From positions 2,604,001 through 2,668,000 of the forward strand of contig CP079859.1 in assembly GCA_019339365.1 (NCBI GenBank): 64,000 bases of DNA, in the 5' to 3' direction. Position numbers and translations under genes: made by a program. The notes below the pieces were generated by a model that saw only the letters and a program-made list of their open reading frames with translations, was not told the DNA's origin and ran no database searches. Source of the stretch: Vibrio neptunius (lineage in GTDB: Bacteria > Pseudomonadota > Gammaproteobacteria > Enterobacterales > Vibrionaceae). Shown piece by piece: positions 39,547 through 49,199 of the stretch; positions within the stretch are counted from its first letter, which is position 1, and every line of letters starts with the position of its first letter.

Positions 39547-42355
39547 ATGGCATCTCCTCGTTTTCTTGTTGGTATTGACCTTGGCACCACAAACACTGTG
39601 GTAGCCTACTGTGAAGTCACCGACAACCTTGAACAATCCGAAGTATCCCTGTTTGATATCGACCAATTGATTGGTCCGGGTGAAGTGGTACGTAAGCCAC
39701 TGCTGCCCTCTTTCCGCTACCACCCGGCCGTTGGTCAAATCTCTCTTTCTGACCTAACACTTCCTTGGGAACACGAACCCGTTTCTGGCGATACTAGTAA
39801 TGTCATCGTAGGTGAATGGGCGCGTGAATTAGGCGCGAAGGTAGAAGGTCGACAAGTTTCCAGTGCCAAAAGCTGGCTGTCTCACCAAGCGGTGGATCGT
39901 AGCTCGGATATCCTTCCTTGGGCTGGTGCGCAAGACGTTGATAAAGTCTCGCCAGTGATTGCCAGCGCAAGTTACCTCAACCACATTCGCCAGGCGTGGA
40001 ACTATCGTCACCCAAGCAACAAGCTAGAAGAACAAGACGTCGTCGTAACGGTTCCTGCTTCGTTCGATGAGACCGCGCGTAAGCTCACTCTGGAAGCTGC
40101 TGAACTGGCGGGCTTGAAGAAGATCGTCTTACTCGAAGAACCACAAGCGGTATGCTACGACTGGTATGCGCGCCACCAGAAAACGGCTGCCAACGAGCTC
40201 AAAGAGTTGCCGCTGATTCTGGTCTGCGACGTCGGCGGTGGTACCACCGACTTGAGTTTGATTGAAGCAAAGTATCACAACGATGAATTGGCATTGGATC
40301 GAATTGGTGTTGGCGAGCATTTAATGCTTGGTGGTGACAACCTCGACTTGGCATTAGCACATCTCGCGGAAAGCCGCTTTAATCAAAGTAAGAAGCTCAC
40401 CGCAGCAAGCCTAACTAAACTGATTCAACAAACTCGTAAAGCAAAAGAAGATTTGCTGTCAGTGAGCGCGCCTGACGAAGTAAAAATCACTATGCTGGGC
40501 AGCGGGTCTAAGCTACTTGGCGGGACAAAGAGTATTGGCCTCAGCAAACAAGAAGTCCATCAAATTGCTCTGGATGGTTTTTTCCCACTTTCTGACTTCA
40601 GTGAAGTGCCAGACAAACGCCGCAGTGCGATGGTCGAGTTTGGATTGCCATATGTTGCAGACCCTGCGGTCAGTAAGCACGTTGCAGAGTTTCTTAATCA
40701 GCATCAACAAGTCTCTTATTCTGCACTAGGTCAGGAAGACACATCAACGCCTGCCGTTCCGGTCGGCCTGCTACTCAACGGTGGTGTATTTAATAGCGAG
40801 CTGGTTACCGAGCGAGTCACAACCCTACTTGGCAACTGGCGCGGCGCTCCTGTGACCGTGCTCGATAACCCACATCCTGATTGGTCAGTCGCTCTTGGTG
40901 CCGTCGCGTTTGGTAAAGCTCGCCGTGGCGCTCAGCTCAAAATTGGCGGCGGAGCTGCACGCTCCTACTTCCTGCATTTACAGGAAAAAAAACAAGATGG
41001 GCAAAGCACTTTGCCTTCTGGCGAAAGGCACGGACGAAGGGCATGAGATTCGTTTAAGTGGACGTCGATTCTCCTTAACGCTGGGTGAGCCAGTTCGCTT
41101 TAACCTGCTGACGTCTACCCACGACACTCTGACTCACAACACCGAAATTCAAAACGGTGTGATGGTCGAAGTGGACCCAGATATCTTCTCGCCTCTTCCT
41201 CCCTATATTTCAACTCTGGAAAGTGAAGGGATTGATCTTCAAGCTAACCAGAAAGAACGAGTTGAGGTGCAACTGGCCTGCCAGCTCACTGAGGTTGGCA
41301 CGCTAAAAATGGAATGTGTCAGCGTTGAAGATGACAACAAACGCTGGGAACTGGAATTCGAAGTTCGCAATCAGCAAGCGGACGAAACAGAGCAAGAGCT
41401 ACTGCACCCGCGCCTTTCTGAATCTAAAGAGCTCATCTCCCGCCTCTATAGCGGCAACAAGAAAAGCGCCGACGCAAAAGAAATCAAGACACTCGCAAAA
41501 GACTTAGAAAGAAAGTTAGGTAAACGAGACGACTGGGATTTCACGACCTTACGTCACCTGTTCGATGCTTTTGCACAAGGCCGTAAACGCCGTCGCCGCT
41601 CAGAAGCTCATGAGAAAAACTGGCTTCGCCTAGCAGGCTTCTCACTGAGACCAGGCTTTGGCGATGCCACCGACTCTTGGCGAATAGAACAAGTGTGGGG
41701 CCTCTATCAGCAAGGTATTCAGTTCAAAAACCACCAAGGTTGGACAGACTGGTGGGTATTCTGGCGTCGCATCGCGGGCGGGTTAAGTCAGGAACAACAA
41801 GAAACACTATTGGCTGATATTGCCAAATACTTACACCCCGGTGCGATGAAGAATCCTCAGTCAGCCAAAGCAGCGCAAGACATGGGTTACGAGTCTATGG
41901 TTCGACTATCTGCATCACTTGAGCACCTTGAAGTGGAAGATAAAGTGCTGTTAGCCAGCTGGTTCTTAAGCAAAGCCATCAACCACAATCAATTTGAACA
42001 GGCTCATTGGTGGGCGTTGGGTCGCCTAGCGTCACGAACACCTTTGTACGGTAGCCAGCATAGTGTGATTTCTCGTGAACAAGCGGAACAGTGGCTGCCT
42101 AAACTGCTAGAACAAAACTGGCTCAAAGAACCGATGATTGCATTCGCCACCGTGATGATTTGTCGTAAGACAGGTGACCGTTTATTCGATATCTCTGATG
42201 ATTACCGCGAACAAGTGCTAACTAAGCTAAAACAAAGTAAGGTTCCAGAGTCTTGGGTCTCGCTGGTTGAAGAAGTCAAAGAGCTATCTGAGAGCGAATC
42301 GAAGCGCGTCTTTGGTGATGCGCTGCCAAGTGGTCTAACGCTCGTTCACAACTAA
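39547..42355 (+). pseudogene. Hsp70-family protein with C-terminal DUF3731, frameshifted
   Basis: The first frame carries a complete Hsp70 ATPase: GIDLGTTNTVVAYCE, VCDVGGGTTDLSLIE and LLNGGVFNSELV. It shifts in the eight-A run 40985-40992; the second frame continues KMGKALCLLAKGTDEG to the end. Removing one A gives 935 residues. The C-terminal ~300 residues (LGKRDDWDFTTLRHLFDAF, RLAGFSLRPGFG, WTDWWVFWRRIAGGL) are the DUF3731 domain found attached to such Hsp70s. Together with the preceding gene it forms an orphan Hsp70 pair. Full conservation on both sides of the run suggests a sequencing error. Confidence 0.87.
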
Positions 42356-42434
42356 TGGGTTAGTGCTATTCACCAGCCATTGCGCTAGGCGCGCTAATGA
42401 ATGGGGAAAAATCACTGAGTTTCAGATTCACACT

Positions 42435-42457
42435 AAGGAGCCGCAACGGCTCCTTTT
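42435..42457 (+). terminator. Terminator after the Hsp70 module
   Basis: AAGGAGCCG / CGGCTCCTTT stem with a short loop, followed by a T-run. It is the only clear feature in the 42356-42684 gap, apart from a 38-residue plus-strand frame at 42642-42758 with a good AGGAG that overlaps the next gene's 3' end and is discussed in the findings. Confidence 0.82.
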
Positions 42458-42684
42458 GGCTTTTCCAACAACATGATCAGTTTATAAAATTGATGGAATT
42501 GACATCACAATTCATCCATTGATCTACTGCTAACTTATACATTAGTTTTTGTTACCGAATGTTCAGTTCTGAAGAATAAACCTTGTTGTGTTGTCTGGCT
42601 TGTCTCAGGCTCTTGACCATCTTTGGTATTAGGAGATAAAAATGATAAGGATTGGGTTGATCATCGCTAATGAATTAATGGCCA

Positions 42685-42996
42685 CTACTTACTCAGTAGC
42701 GTCACGCATTCATCAAAAGAAGGATGATCACCTGTTGCGATGTCCCAAAGTTGCTTAGCCGCGTAATGGGCAAAATTCGGGTCCGCGGGAAACATCGCCT
42801 GCCTTGAGCGTTTCTTACTCAGGTAGAGAACCTTTATCTCTTTCAGCTCTGGCCCGAGAATGTTCCTCGAATTGGCACATATTTCCCCAAGGCCTTCATA
42901 GGCGTAGGCGTTAACCTCAGCCATATTGATGGTAGCGAAGGCGTGAATAGGCACAGCGACCGTGATTAGAATTATCTTAATACGCTTGTACATCAT
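42685..42996 (-). CDS. Small exported protein of unknown function
   Basis: About 103 residues from the tandem ATGs at 42996/42993, preceded by AAGGG; the longer frame to 43062 has no ribosome site. A signal peptide (YKRIKIILITVAVPIHAFA) is followed by a short mature domain with two cysteines (EICANS, DECVTL) that could form a disulfide. A Rap1a-like or lysozyme-inhibitor-like fold is conceivable, but I recognise no family with confidence. It precedes the solute-binding protein on the opposite side of a 74-base gap. Confidence 0.65.
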   Translation of the reverse strand: MMYKRIKIILITVAVPIHAFATINMAEVNAYAYEGLGEICANSRNILGPELKEIKVLYLSKKRSRQAMFPADPNFAHYAAKQLWDIATGDHPSFDECVTLLSK

Positions 42997-43070
42997 TACG
43001 CCCTTTAAGCATGATAGGCCGTAAATAAAGCAAACATGTTGACTATCCTCATCTATGTCCAACCAACGAA

Positions 43071-43842
43071 TTAGTCATTTCTCTGTATCATTTGCAAAAA
43101 CTCAGCTTCCGACTGCATGATTTCCTTATATTCGCCCGTTTCCATCAGTTGCTTTAAACCTGCATTGAACTCTTTCACCAGGATTCTACTGCGTTCATTG
43201 TCAAATCGACTGAAGATCACAAACATGTCATCTTCAATCAAAGGTTTGCCATCGAGTTTTTATATAGGGTCTCAGTGCTTCAGGTACGTAGTGCTTAATG
43301 AGATACAAACCCCGTTCCACACCGGTTGGATAAGCGTCTAATCGCCCCTTCGCCATTTTCTGAAAATTGGTTTCTTCTGAGTTGTTCACTTCAACGTCGA
43401 CACCCAACTGCTCCATGATATGGGTAGCCTGATACCCTTGCGTAGCACCGATTTGAAATTTGTTCAGGTCTTTTGCATCGTGCCAAGAAAACGGTATGTC
43501 TGAGTGATAAAAGAACTGTACACGTTGACTAAAAAATGGCTCTGAATAGATGAAGTCTTTCACTCTGTCTTCATTTTTCATCCAAGGAAAAGACCCATCA
43601 AAGTCACCTCGAATCGCATATTGATAAGAGCGGACCCAAGGATAGTACTCTAGCTCGACAGCATAGCCGCGAATTTCGAACGCTCTTCGCACCAGAGTCT
43701 CCGATATTTTCAATTCTGGGTCAGAGAGAGAGCTGGTATAAGGTTCCCAGTCTCCCACGGCAAACCGAACCGTCTTATCATTGGCCAACGATGAAAATAC
43801 ACACAGTGAAAACAGTAATGAGATGAGTCTTATAAGGTTCAT
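43071..43842 (-). pseudogene. Family 3 solute-binding protein (amino-acid type), frameshifted near the C-terminus
   Basis: The upstream frame gives a signal peptide (cut near SSLAND), then VRFAVGDWEPYTS, LEYYPWVRSYQYAIRGDFDGSFPW and RVKDFIYSEPFF, typical of SBP_bac_3 proteins. After RPYIK a five-T run (plus strand 43257-43261) shifts the frame; removing one base continues LDGKPLIEDDMFVIFSRF to a stop at 43071, giving 256 residues. ATG 43842 is preferred over TTG 43893, although neither has a good ribosome site. No permease or ATPase lies beside it, so it may be a lone periplasmic sensor protein as is common in Vibrio. It resembles the intact gene at 48407. Confidence 0.8.
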
Positions 43843-43932
43843 AAAAACACAAATATCAATAAATAATATTAATTGTAGTTGCAATCTAAACAATGGATGG
43901 TGATACGTGCTTTAGAGCTTGTTAATACCACT

Positions 43933-44961
43933 TCATAATGCTCTGAAAGCATTGGGTACCGTACCTGACCAGCGCTTAAAGCTTCGCCTGAAATTGGCGC
44001 TGTCACTGTATCCAAGCCGAAAAGCAATTTCTTCTATCGTCAAATATGTTCTTAGCAAAAATTCTTTAGAGAGCTCGAAGCGAACTTCATCAACAAGCTC
44101 TCGATAACTGGTTTGCTCCTGATTGAGTTGCCTTCTTAAAGTCCTAACCGAGCATCCATGTTGGACGGCAATGTCATCAATAGAAGGAAACATACCAACA
44201 CTCTGATAGAGAAAGGCTTTGATCTGATTACTTAATCGTGTAGGTGATTGCAATACTGCCATCACAGACTCACAGGAGTTGAGATAGGTATTGAGTAAAT
44301 CTGAATTGTGGCTAGCTAACTTCCAATCCATAACATTGGCATTAAAAGTCAGCGCGCAGCGTGGTTGTTCAAACAACACACTACAGCAGAAACGCTCTGT
44401 GTAGTGAGTGGCGTAATCAGGTTTTGGGTATGGCAGTTCCAGCTTATCTATCATCAAGCGCTGCCCAGTCAGTTCAAAAAATAAAGAGGTAATAGAACTA
44501 AAAAAGTACTCTGTACAAAAAGGGAGTAGTTGACCAATCTCCAAATCATTTTCAATCTCAATGGAGGCTGTGTCAGCATCGCGACATACTCTTACAGAAA
44601 AAATAGGGCCATTGAGATCCAGATATTTAAACCCTGCCTTAATCGCTTCAAAGACAGTTCGACTACTCAAAACAGCGTAACCAAGGATACCAAAATGGCT
44701 CAGCGTCGCTCGCTCACCAAGCAACAATCCCAAACTGATATTGGGAAAGAATCTCTGTACGTATCGAAATATCAAGAACTTGTCTGAATAGCTGATATGA
44801 CTTTCCTGGCTGCGCCAGTCTATGGACCGTAAACCTGCTTGGTTGAGTAAGCTATCCACATCTAGGCCATATTCTTGCACGACACTAAGCAGCAAAGAGA
44901 TATCGAATACCCCCAACTGATATCGATGATCAACCGGCAGATATTGTGCGATGATCGCCAT
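43933..44961 (-). CDS. AraC-family regulator with an arabinose-binding-like N-terminal domain
   Basis: 342 residues. The N-terminal ~220 match the ligand domain of the OruR/ArgR-type AraC subgroup (LGLLLGERATLSHFGILGYAVLSS). The C-terminal double helix-turn-helix is complete: SIDDIAVQHGCSVRTLRRQLNQE and LTIEEIAFRLGYSDSANFRRSF, ending WSGTVPNAFRAL. Transcribed away from the DUF2804/hydroxylase genes with a 150-base shared promoter region, so it probably regulates them. The inducer is unknown; relatives often answer to fatty or amino acids. Confidence 0.88.
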   Translation of the reverse strand: MAIIAQYLPVDHRYQLGVFDISLLLSVVQEYGLDVDSLLNQAGLRSIDWRSQESHISYSDKFLIFRYVQRFFPNISLGLLLGERATLSHFGILGYAVLSSRTVFEAIKAGFKYLDLNGPIFSVRVCRDADTASIEIENDLEIGQLLPFCTEYFFSSITSLFFELTGQRLMIDKLELPYPKPDYATHYTERFCCSVLFEQPRCALTFNANVMDWKLASHNSDLLNTYLNSCESVMAVLQSPTRLSNQIKAFLYQSVGMFPSIDDIAVQHGCSVRTLRRQLNQEQTSYRELVDEVRFELSKEFLLRTYLTIEEIAFRLGYSDSANFRRSFKRWSGTVPNAFRAL

Positions 44962-45113
44962 GCCTATTCCTCGTTCGACCTAATCTTCAGGATAACGGAG
45001 TTCACTCTCTTTAATTGTGATATTAGTTAACTTTATGACCGAAAATGACCTGTTTAATCTCACCCAAACACGCAACACTAATGGAAATGTTATTGAATTG
45101 TGAAGTTATCATA

Positions 45114-46124
45114 ATGCTGAGCCAAGCTGCCCCTGAATACCTTATCCAATCGAATGGAAAGCCTTGTTTCGGTCATTTTGATGGCGTACCACAACAATTG
45201 GGAATCCAGCGCTTTACATACTGCAATAACATGGATCGCAAAGTCGGTAGACTGAAAAAATACCTTCACTACAAGCAGTTTCAATTTGTCAGCATCATGA
45301 CACCACGCTACGTGATTGGCCTAGCCATCGCAGATATTCGCTATGTAGGATCTGCATTTTGTTATGTTTACGACGTCCAAACCGACACTCTGGTAGAGCA
45401 AAGCTGGTTAAGACCTTTAAACATCGACAAACAAATGTCCCCATCTCCATATCAAGGATCCAGTCACATCGCGGCCAAAAAGCTGGTGTTTGAGATTACT
45501 TACCCCAATTGGCAGGTCAAAGCCAACACCGAGCTGTTACAACTCGATGTTTCGCTCCAACCGCCAAGCAGCAGCTTGCCGCTCTCACTTTGCACGCCTA
45601 CTGGCTATAACGGCTGGACCTACACCAAAAAGCACAACGCGCTGGCCGTTAAGGGAAATATTACGGTAGATGGAAACCAGATTGACACCTCTCTCGCGTT
45701 GGGTGGCTATGACTTTTCAGCGGGCTATATGCGACGCGAAACAAGTTGGCGATGGGCAAGCATCAATGGTTTCAGTGACAAGAGCAAGCTTGGCCTCAAC
45801 TTAGCTGCAGGGGTTAACGAAACGGGCAGTCATGAGAATGCTTTATGGGATAATGAAAAGCGGCACTTACTAGGGGCTGTCCACTTCCATTTTGATCGCC
45901 AAGCAACACAAAAGAAATGGCGTATTTTCTCTGATGATGGTCGAGTCGACTTGACTTTTACCCCACTTAACAACAGAAGTGAAAAACTTAACTTGTGGGT
46001 TTTGCAGAGCAACTTCCGCCAGTTTATCGGCTACTTTTCTGGCTTTATCAAAGATGAAAACGGCGCACTTCACACAGTAGAACAGCAACTTGGTTTAACC
46101 GAAGATCACTTCGCTCGCTGGTAA
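45114..46124 (+). CDS. DUF2804-domain protein
   Basis: 336 residues from ATG 45114; an earlier in-frame start at 45045 gives an unlikely extension. Pattern: QSNGKPCFGHFDG at the start, QFQFVSIMTPRYVIGLAIADIRYVG, then GGYDFSAGYMRRETSWRWAS and INLA-like strands near the end, matching DUF2804, a predicted beta-rich soluble domain resembling lipocalin-like/tocopherol-cyclase folds. No signal peptide. The biochemical function is unknown. It is followed after 17 bases by a membrane hydroxylase-family gene, suggesting a lipid-related job. Confidence 0.85.
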   Translation: MLSQAAPEYLIQSNGKPCFGHFDGVPQQLGIQRFTYCNNMDRKVGRLKKYLHYKQFQFVSIMTPRYVIGLAIADIRYVGSAFCYVYDVQTDTLVEQSWLRPLNIDKQMSPSPYQGSSHIAAKKLVFEITYPNWQVKANTELLQLDVSLQPPSSSLPLSLCTPTGYNGWTYTKKHNALAVKGNITVDGNQIDTSLALGGYDFSAGYMRRETSWRWASINGFSDKSKLGLNLAAGVNETGSHENALWDNEKRHLLGAVHFHFDRQATQKKWRIFSDDGRVDLTFTPLNNRSEKLNLWVLQSNFRQFIGYFSGFIKDENGALHTVEQQLGLTEDHFARW

Positions 46125-46141
46125 TATTTTCGGAGCTTTGT

Positions 46142-46990
46142 ATGAATTTCAGTATTCTTATCGACAACCCTGAATGGCTTCTGATGCTATTAGCACCTCT
46201 TTTTATTGGTTTGATGTTGGCTGAGTACTTCATCGGCCAAAAACGCGGTCACCTTCCACAAAACTCATCCTATTTTCTTCCAGAAGTATTATGTAACTTT
46301 GCTCTCGCGGGCCTGCATCAACTAGCGGACCTGTTAACTGGGCTTTTAATCATTCAACTTTACATGTGGTTGTTTGGCTGGCGACTGATGGACGTAGAAA
46401 TGGGTGCTGCGAGCTTTATTATTCTGCTCATACTGCAAGATTTTTTCTACTACTGGTTTCATCGCGCCAGTCATCGCACTCGCTGGATGTGGGCTGCGCA
46501 CGTTGCTCATCACAGCTCTGAACGCATGAACTTCAGCACGGCTTTTCGACAAAGCTTAATGTACCCCATTGCGGGGATGTGGCTATTCTGGGTGCCGCTT
46601 GTGATCATAGGATTCGAGCCTAAATGGGTCATTTTTGCCGTACTATTAAACTTAGGTTTGCAGTTCTTTGTTCACACTCAGTGGGTTCGAACACTTGGCC
46701 CATTGGAATATCTATTTAATACCCCTTCTCATCACAGAGTGCATCATGGGCATAACCCTCAGTACATCGATAAAAACTACGCTGGTGTACTGATTATCTG
46801 GGACAAACTGTTCGGTACCTTTGAACCTGAAGTTGAAACCGTACGCTACGGTGTCACTAAACCCATCAACAGCTTCAATCCACTGGTAGTGACATTTAGA
46901 GAATGGGGAGACCTCTTTCGCGATTTACGCCAGAAGAAGTTATCTTTTTGGCAAAAACTGCGCATTATATTCTCCCCACCCAATGACTAA
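46142..46990 (+). CDS. Sterol desaturase / fatty acid hydroxylase superfamily membrane protein
   Basis: 282 residues, with about four membrane helices and the eight-histidine di-iron site: HRASHRTRW, AHVAHHS (HxxHH type) and the later HHRVHHGHN. This membrane di-iron family hydroxylates or desaturates lipids or cleaves ether lipids; no substrate is implied. ATG 46142 has GGAG upstream. Apparently co-transcribed with the DUF2804 gene. Confidence 0.9.
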   Translation: MNFSILIDNPEWLLMLLAPLFIGLMLAEYFIGQKRGHLPQNSSYFLPEVLCNFALAGLHQLADLLTGLLIIQLYMWLFGWRLMDVEMGAASFIILLILQDFFYYWFHRASHRTRWMWAAHVAHHSSERMNFSTAFRQSLMYPIAGMWLFWVPLVIIGFEPKWVIFAVLLNLGLQFFVHTQWVRTLGPLEYLFNTPSHHRVHHGHNPQYIDKNYAGVLIIWDKLFGTFEPEVETVRYGVTKPINSFNPLVVTFREWGDLFRDLRQKKLSFWQKLRIIFSPPND

Positions 46991-47044
46991 AGAATACGTG
47001 TTCCTGATAAAACGCGCTTCATTCAACACTGATTAATGGCAGAG

Positions 47045-47791
47045 TTATTTTTGTTTTAACCTGCGACTAAATTGCCCCGGAGTGATCAAGGCGAAATTTT
47101 TGAACTCTCTCGTCATATGCGCTTGATCGGAAAAACCTTGATAGGCGGCCAGTTCGGCTAATGAGAGTTCTGGGTTGTCTCTCAGCTCTTGAATGCTGGC
47201 GTGGACTCGACGAAGACGTTGGAAATGCTTTGGGCTCATACCCACCCAATGTTTGAATTTACGTTCTACCTGCCTTTGGTTTTCTCCAAAGCTCTCGCCT
47301 ATCTTGCCATCCTGCGCAAGATGAATCAGTTTAGCTCTCTCTTCATCCATAGCTATTTGAGATACGGCTTCTGAGCACCAATCCATCAGAAGCGCTATTC
47401 GCTTGGTATGACTCTGGTGCTCGGATAGTTGCTTAACCAAAGACTCTGAAGGTTCAAAACAAAACACGTCTTGATGGCTTTCTCTATTTGCTTCAACGAG
47501 CTCTTCCAAGAATGAAAACTGCATACCTGGATGAAAACGGACGCCGCAAAGCTGAGCCTCGCAGGAAATCGTGATGTTCTTAGTGACTCTGCTATATGGC
47601 TGATACATCACGCTTTCACCATATGTTTTGCCTTCTAAACTCACCTGCCCTTGTAATACAAACATCACCCCAGAGCCTCCATCGCAATAGAGAGGTTTGG
47701 AGACAGCTTGCCCACAAGGCACTTTAGCCGACCATATTGCCTGAATATGGTCGGCTAGCAGGCCGTCTGGATTGACTATTTCAAAATCCAT
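47045..47791 (-). CDS. AraC-family regulator
   Basis: 248 residues. The N-terminal half is a cupin-like sensor (GGSGVMFVLQGQVSLEG, LCGVRFHPGMQFSFL) of the type paired with short AraC proteins. The C-terminal HTH has FGENQRQVERKFKHWVGMSPKHF and LSLAELAAYQGFSDQAHMTREF. It sits 22 bases after the AhpD-like gene on the same strand, so it is probably an autoregulated regulator of that small operon, perhaps an oxidant or toxic-compound response. Confidence 0.88.
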   Translation of the reverse strand: MDFEIVNPDGLLADHIQAIWSAKVPCGQAVSKPLYCDGGSGVMFVLQGQVSLEGKTYGESVMYQPYSRVTKNITISCEAQLCGVRFHPGMQFSFLEELVEANRESHQDVFCFEPSESLVKQLSEHQSHTKRIALLMDWCSEAVSQIAMDEERAKLIHLAQDGKIGESFGENQRQVERKFKHWVGMSPKHFQRLRRVHASIQELRDNPELSLAELAAYQGFSDQAHMTREFKNFALITPGQFSRRLKQK

Positions 47792-47813
47792 TTGTTGAGC
47801 AATGCTCCTGTCG

Positions 47814-48275
47814 TTATTCTGCCGACAGACTGCCTATTTCAGGCTTGAACGTTTTGGCAATGCGATTCCAGCTGTTAATTGCATTTATAGCCAGCGTGAG
47901 GATAACCAGTCCCTGCTCACCAAACGTGTTCAGTGTTGCCTGATATGCACTTTCGTCGACATCGCCACCTTTTGTGATACATTCGGACCAATGTAGCGCA
48001 ACTTTTTCCTCATCGCTATATTCGGGCATATCTCGCCAAGCATTGAGCCCAATGAGACGAGAGTATGACTCTCCTTGTTTCAATGCTTCTTTGCTGTGCA
48101 TGTCAATACAAAATGCACACTGGTTGATCTGCGACACGCGAAGTTTAACCAGCTCCCAGATGGTGATCGATAGCGTGTCTTGTTGCTCAAACTGATTGCG
48201 AAGGTAGGTTTCCTGAGCCATCAAAATCTGGATGCCTTCAGGGGCGGCATTGAAGTAGTTCAATCTCGTTTTCAT
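47814..48275 (-). CDS. Carboxymuconolactone decarboxylase / AhpD-like protein
   Basis: 153 residues, all helical. The active-site CxxC of AhpD proteins is present as NQCAFCIDMHSKEA (near residues 50-62), with His two positions after the second Cys region, the standard E-x11-C-x-x-C-x-x-x-H arrangement. This class supports peroxidase or thiol-disulfide activity; true CMD activity is unlikely in this context. ATG 48275 is preceded by AAGGAG. Operon partner of the AraC gene. Confidence 0.9.
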   Translation of the reverse strand: MKTRLNYFNAAPEGIQILMAQETYLRNQFEQQDTLSITIWELVKLRVSQINQCAFCIDMHSKEALKQGESYSRLIGLNAWRDMPEYSDEEKVALHWSECITKGGDVDESAYQATLNTFGEQGLVILTLAINAINSWNRIAKTFKPEIGSLSAE

Positions 48276-48406
48276 CTGCGGTTCTCCTTAGTTTCTATTA
48301 TTAGATTACCTGCAGTAAAAAACCAAAGATTGAAGATTTTCGACATCCCTCCCAACCAATGTTGTCTATGCTTTTAAAATACTCTCTACTACAAGGAAGC
48401 AACTAT

Positions 48407-49138
48407 ATGCGCAATCTGACACTGATGCTCTTGAGTCTCATGCTACTGGCGTTACCAGTCCGCGGTGATGTCCTCACCCTCACGTCTCTGGAATGGCCTC
48501 CCTATGCAGGAAGAAGTCTCGACTCTCAAGGTGCCTCTGTAGCCGTTGTTAAAGCCGCTGTCGAAGCCATGGGACATGAGTTAACTGTTGAGTTTTACCC
48601 CTGGGAGCGAGCTGTTCACCTTGCAAAAAATCAAGCCAAATATGCCGGATACTTTCCTGAGTACTATTTTGAGGCATCCGATCTAATCTTTTCAGAGCCG
48701 ATAGGAACAGGCCCTCTTGGCTTTGTAGAGAACAAAGCGAATCCTGTATCGTGGAGTAACTTGCAGGATTTAAAATCAACCAAAATAGGCGTGGTTCGTG
48801 GTTATGTGAATACCGATGAACTCGATAGCATGATTGCCAGTGGCGCACTTCAATCGGAAGCGGTCACCAGTGATAGCCAAAACCTGAAAAAAGTTTCAGG
48901 GCAACGCATCCCTCTCGCCGTAATTGACAGTAACGTTCTCAACTATTTACTCGCCAGTGATAAGGCCCTCGCAGGGGCGAAGAACCAACTGCAGATGAAC
49001 TCTAAACTATTGGAAGAGAAAGAATTGTTCATTGCATTTGCTAACGACGAAACCGGCATGAAATGGAAATCGATTATTGATCAAGGGTTGAAAAAGATTA
49101 ACGCCAATCAAATTATGGCCGACTATTTCAATCAATAA
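48407..49138 (+). CDS. Family 3 periplasmic solute-binding protein
   Basis: 243 residues from ATG 48407 (AAGGAAG upstream). The signal peptide ends near LPVRGD. The mature part begins LTLTSLEWPPYAG, continues HELTVEFYPWERAVHLAKN and KIGVVRGYVNTDEL, and ends GLKKINANQIMADYFNQ, a complete SBP_bac_3 fold. No transporter permease lies adjacent. Vibrio genomes carry many such lone binding proteins, some feeding two-component or chemotaxis receptors. Intact counterpart of the broken gene at 43071-43842. Confidence 0.88.
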   Translation: MRNLTLMLLSLMLLALPVRGDVLTLTSLEWPPYAGRSLDSQGASVAVVKAAVEAMGHELTVEFYPWERAVHLAKNQAKYAGYFPEYYFEASDLIFSEPIGTGPLGFVENKANPVSWSNLQDLKSTKIGVVRGYVNTDELDSMIASGALQSEAVTSDSQNLKKVSGQRIPLAVIDSNVLNYLLASDKALAGAKNQLQMNSKLLEEKELFIAFANDETGMKWKSIIDQGLKKINANQIMADYFNQ

Positions 49139-49199
49139 TGCTTGTATGACATAAGCAAATGGGAGCAAGGTTCCCATTTGCTGCGCATACCGAACAGAC

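Noticed and set aside
47802..48377. Plus-strand frames opposite the AhpD-like gene
   Set aside because: Shadows of the minus-strand CxxC protein, lacking start signals.
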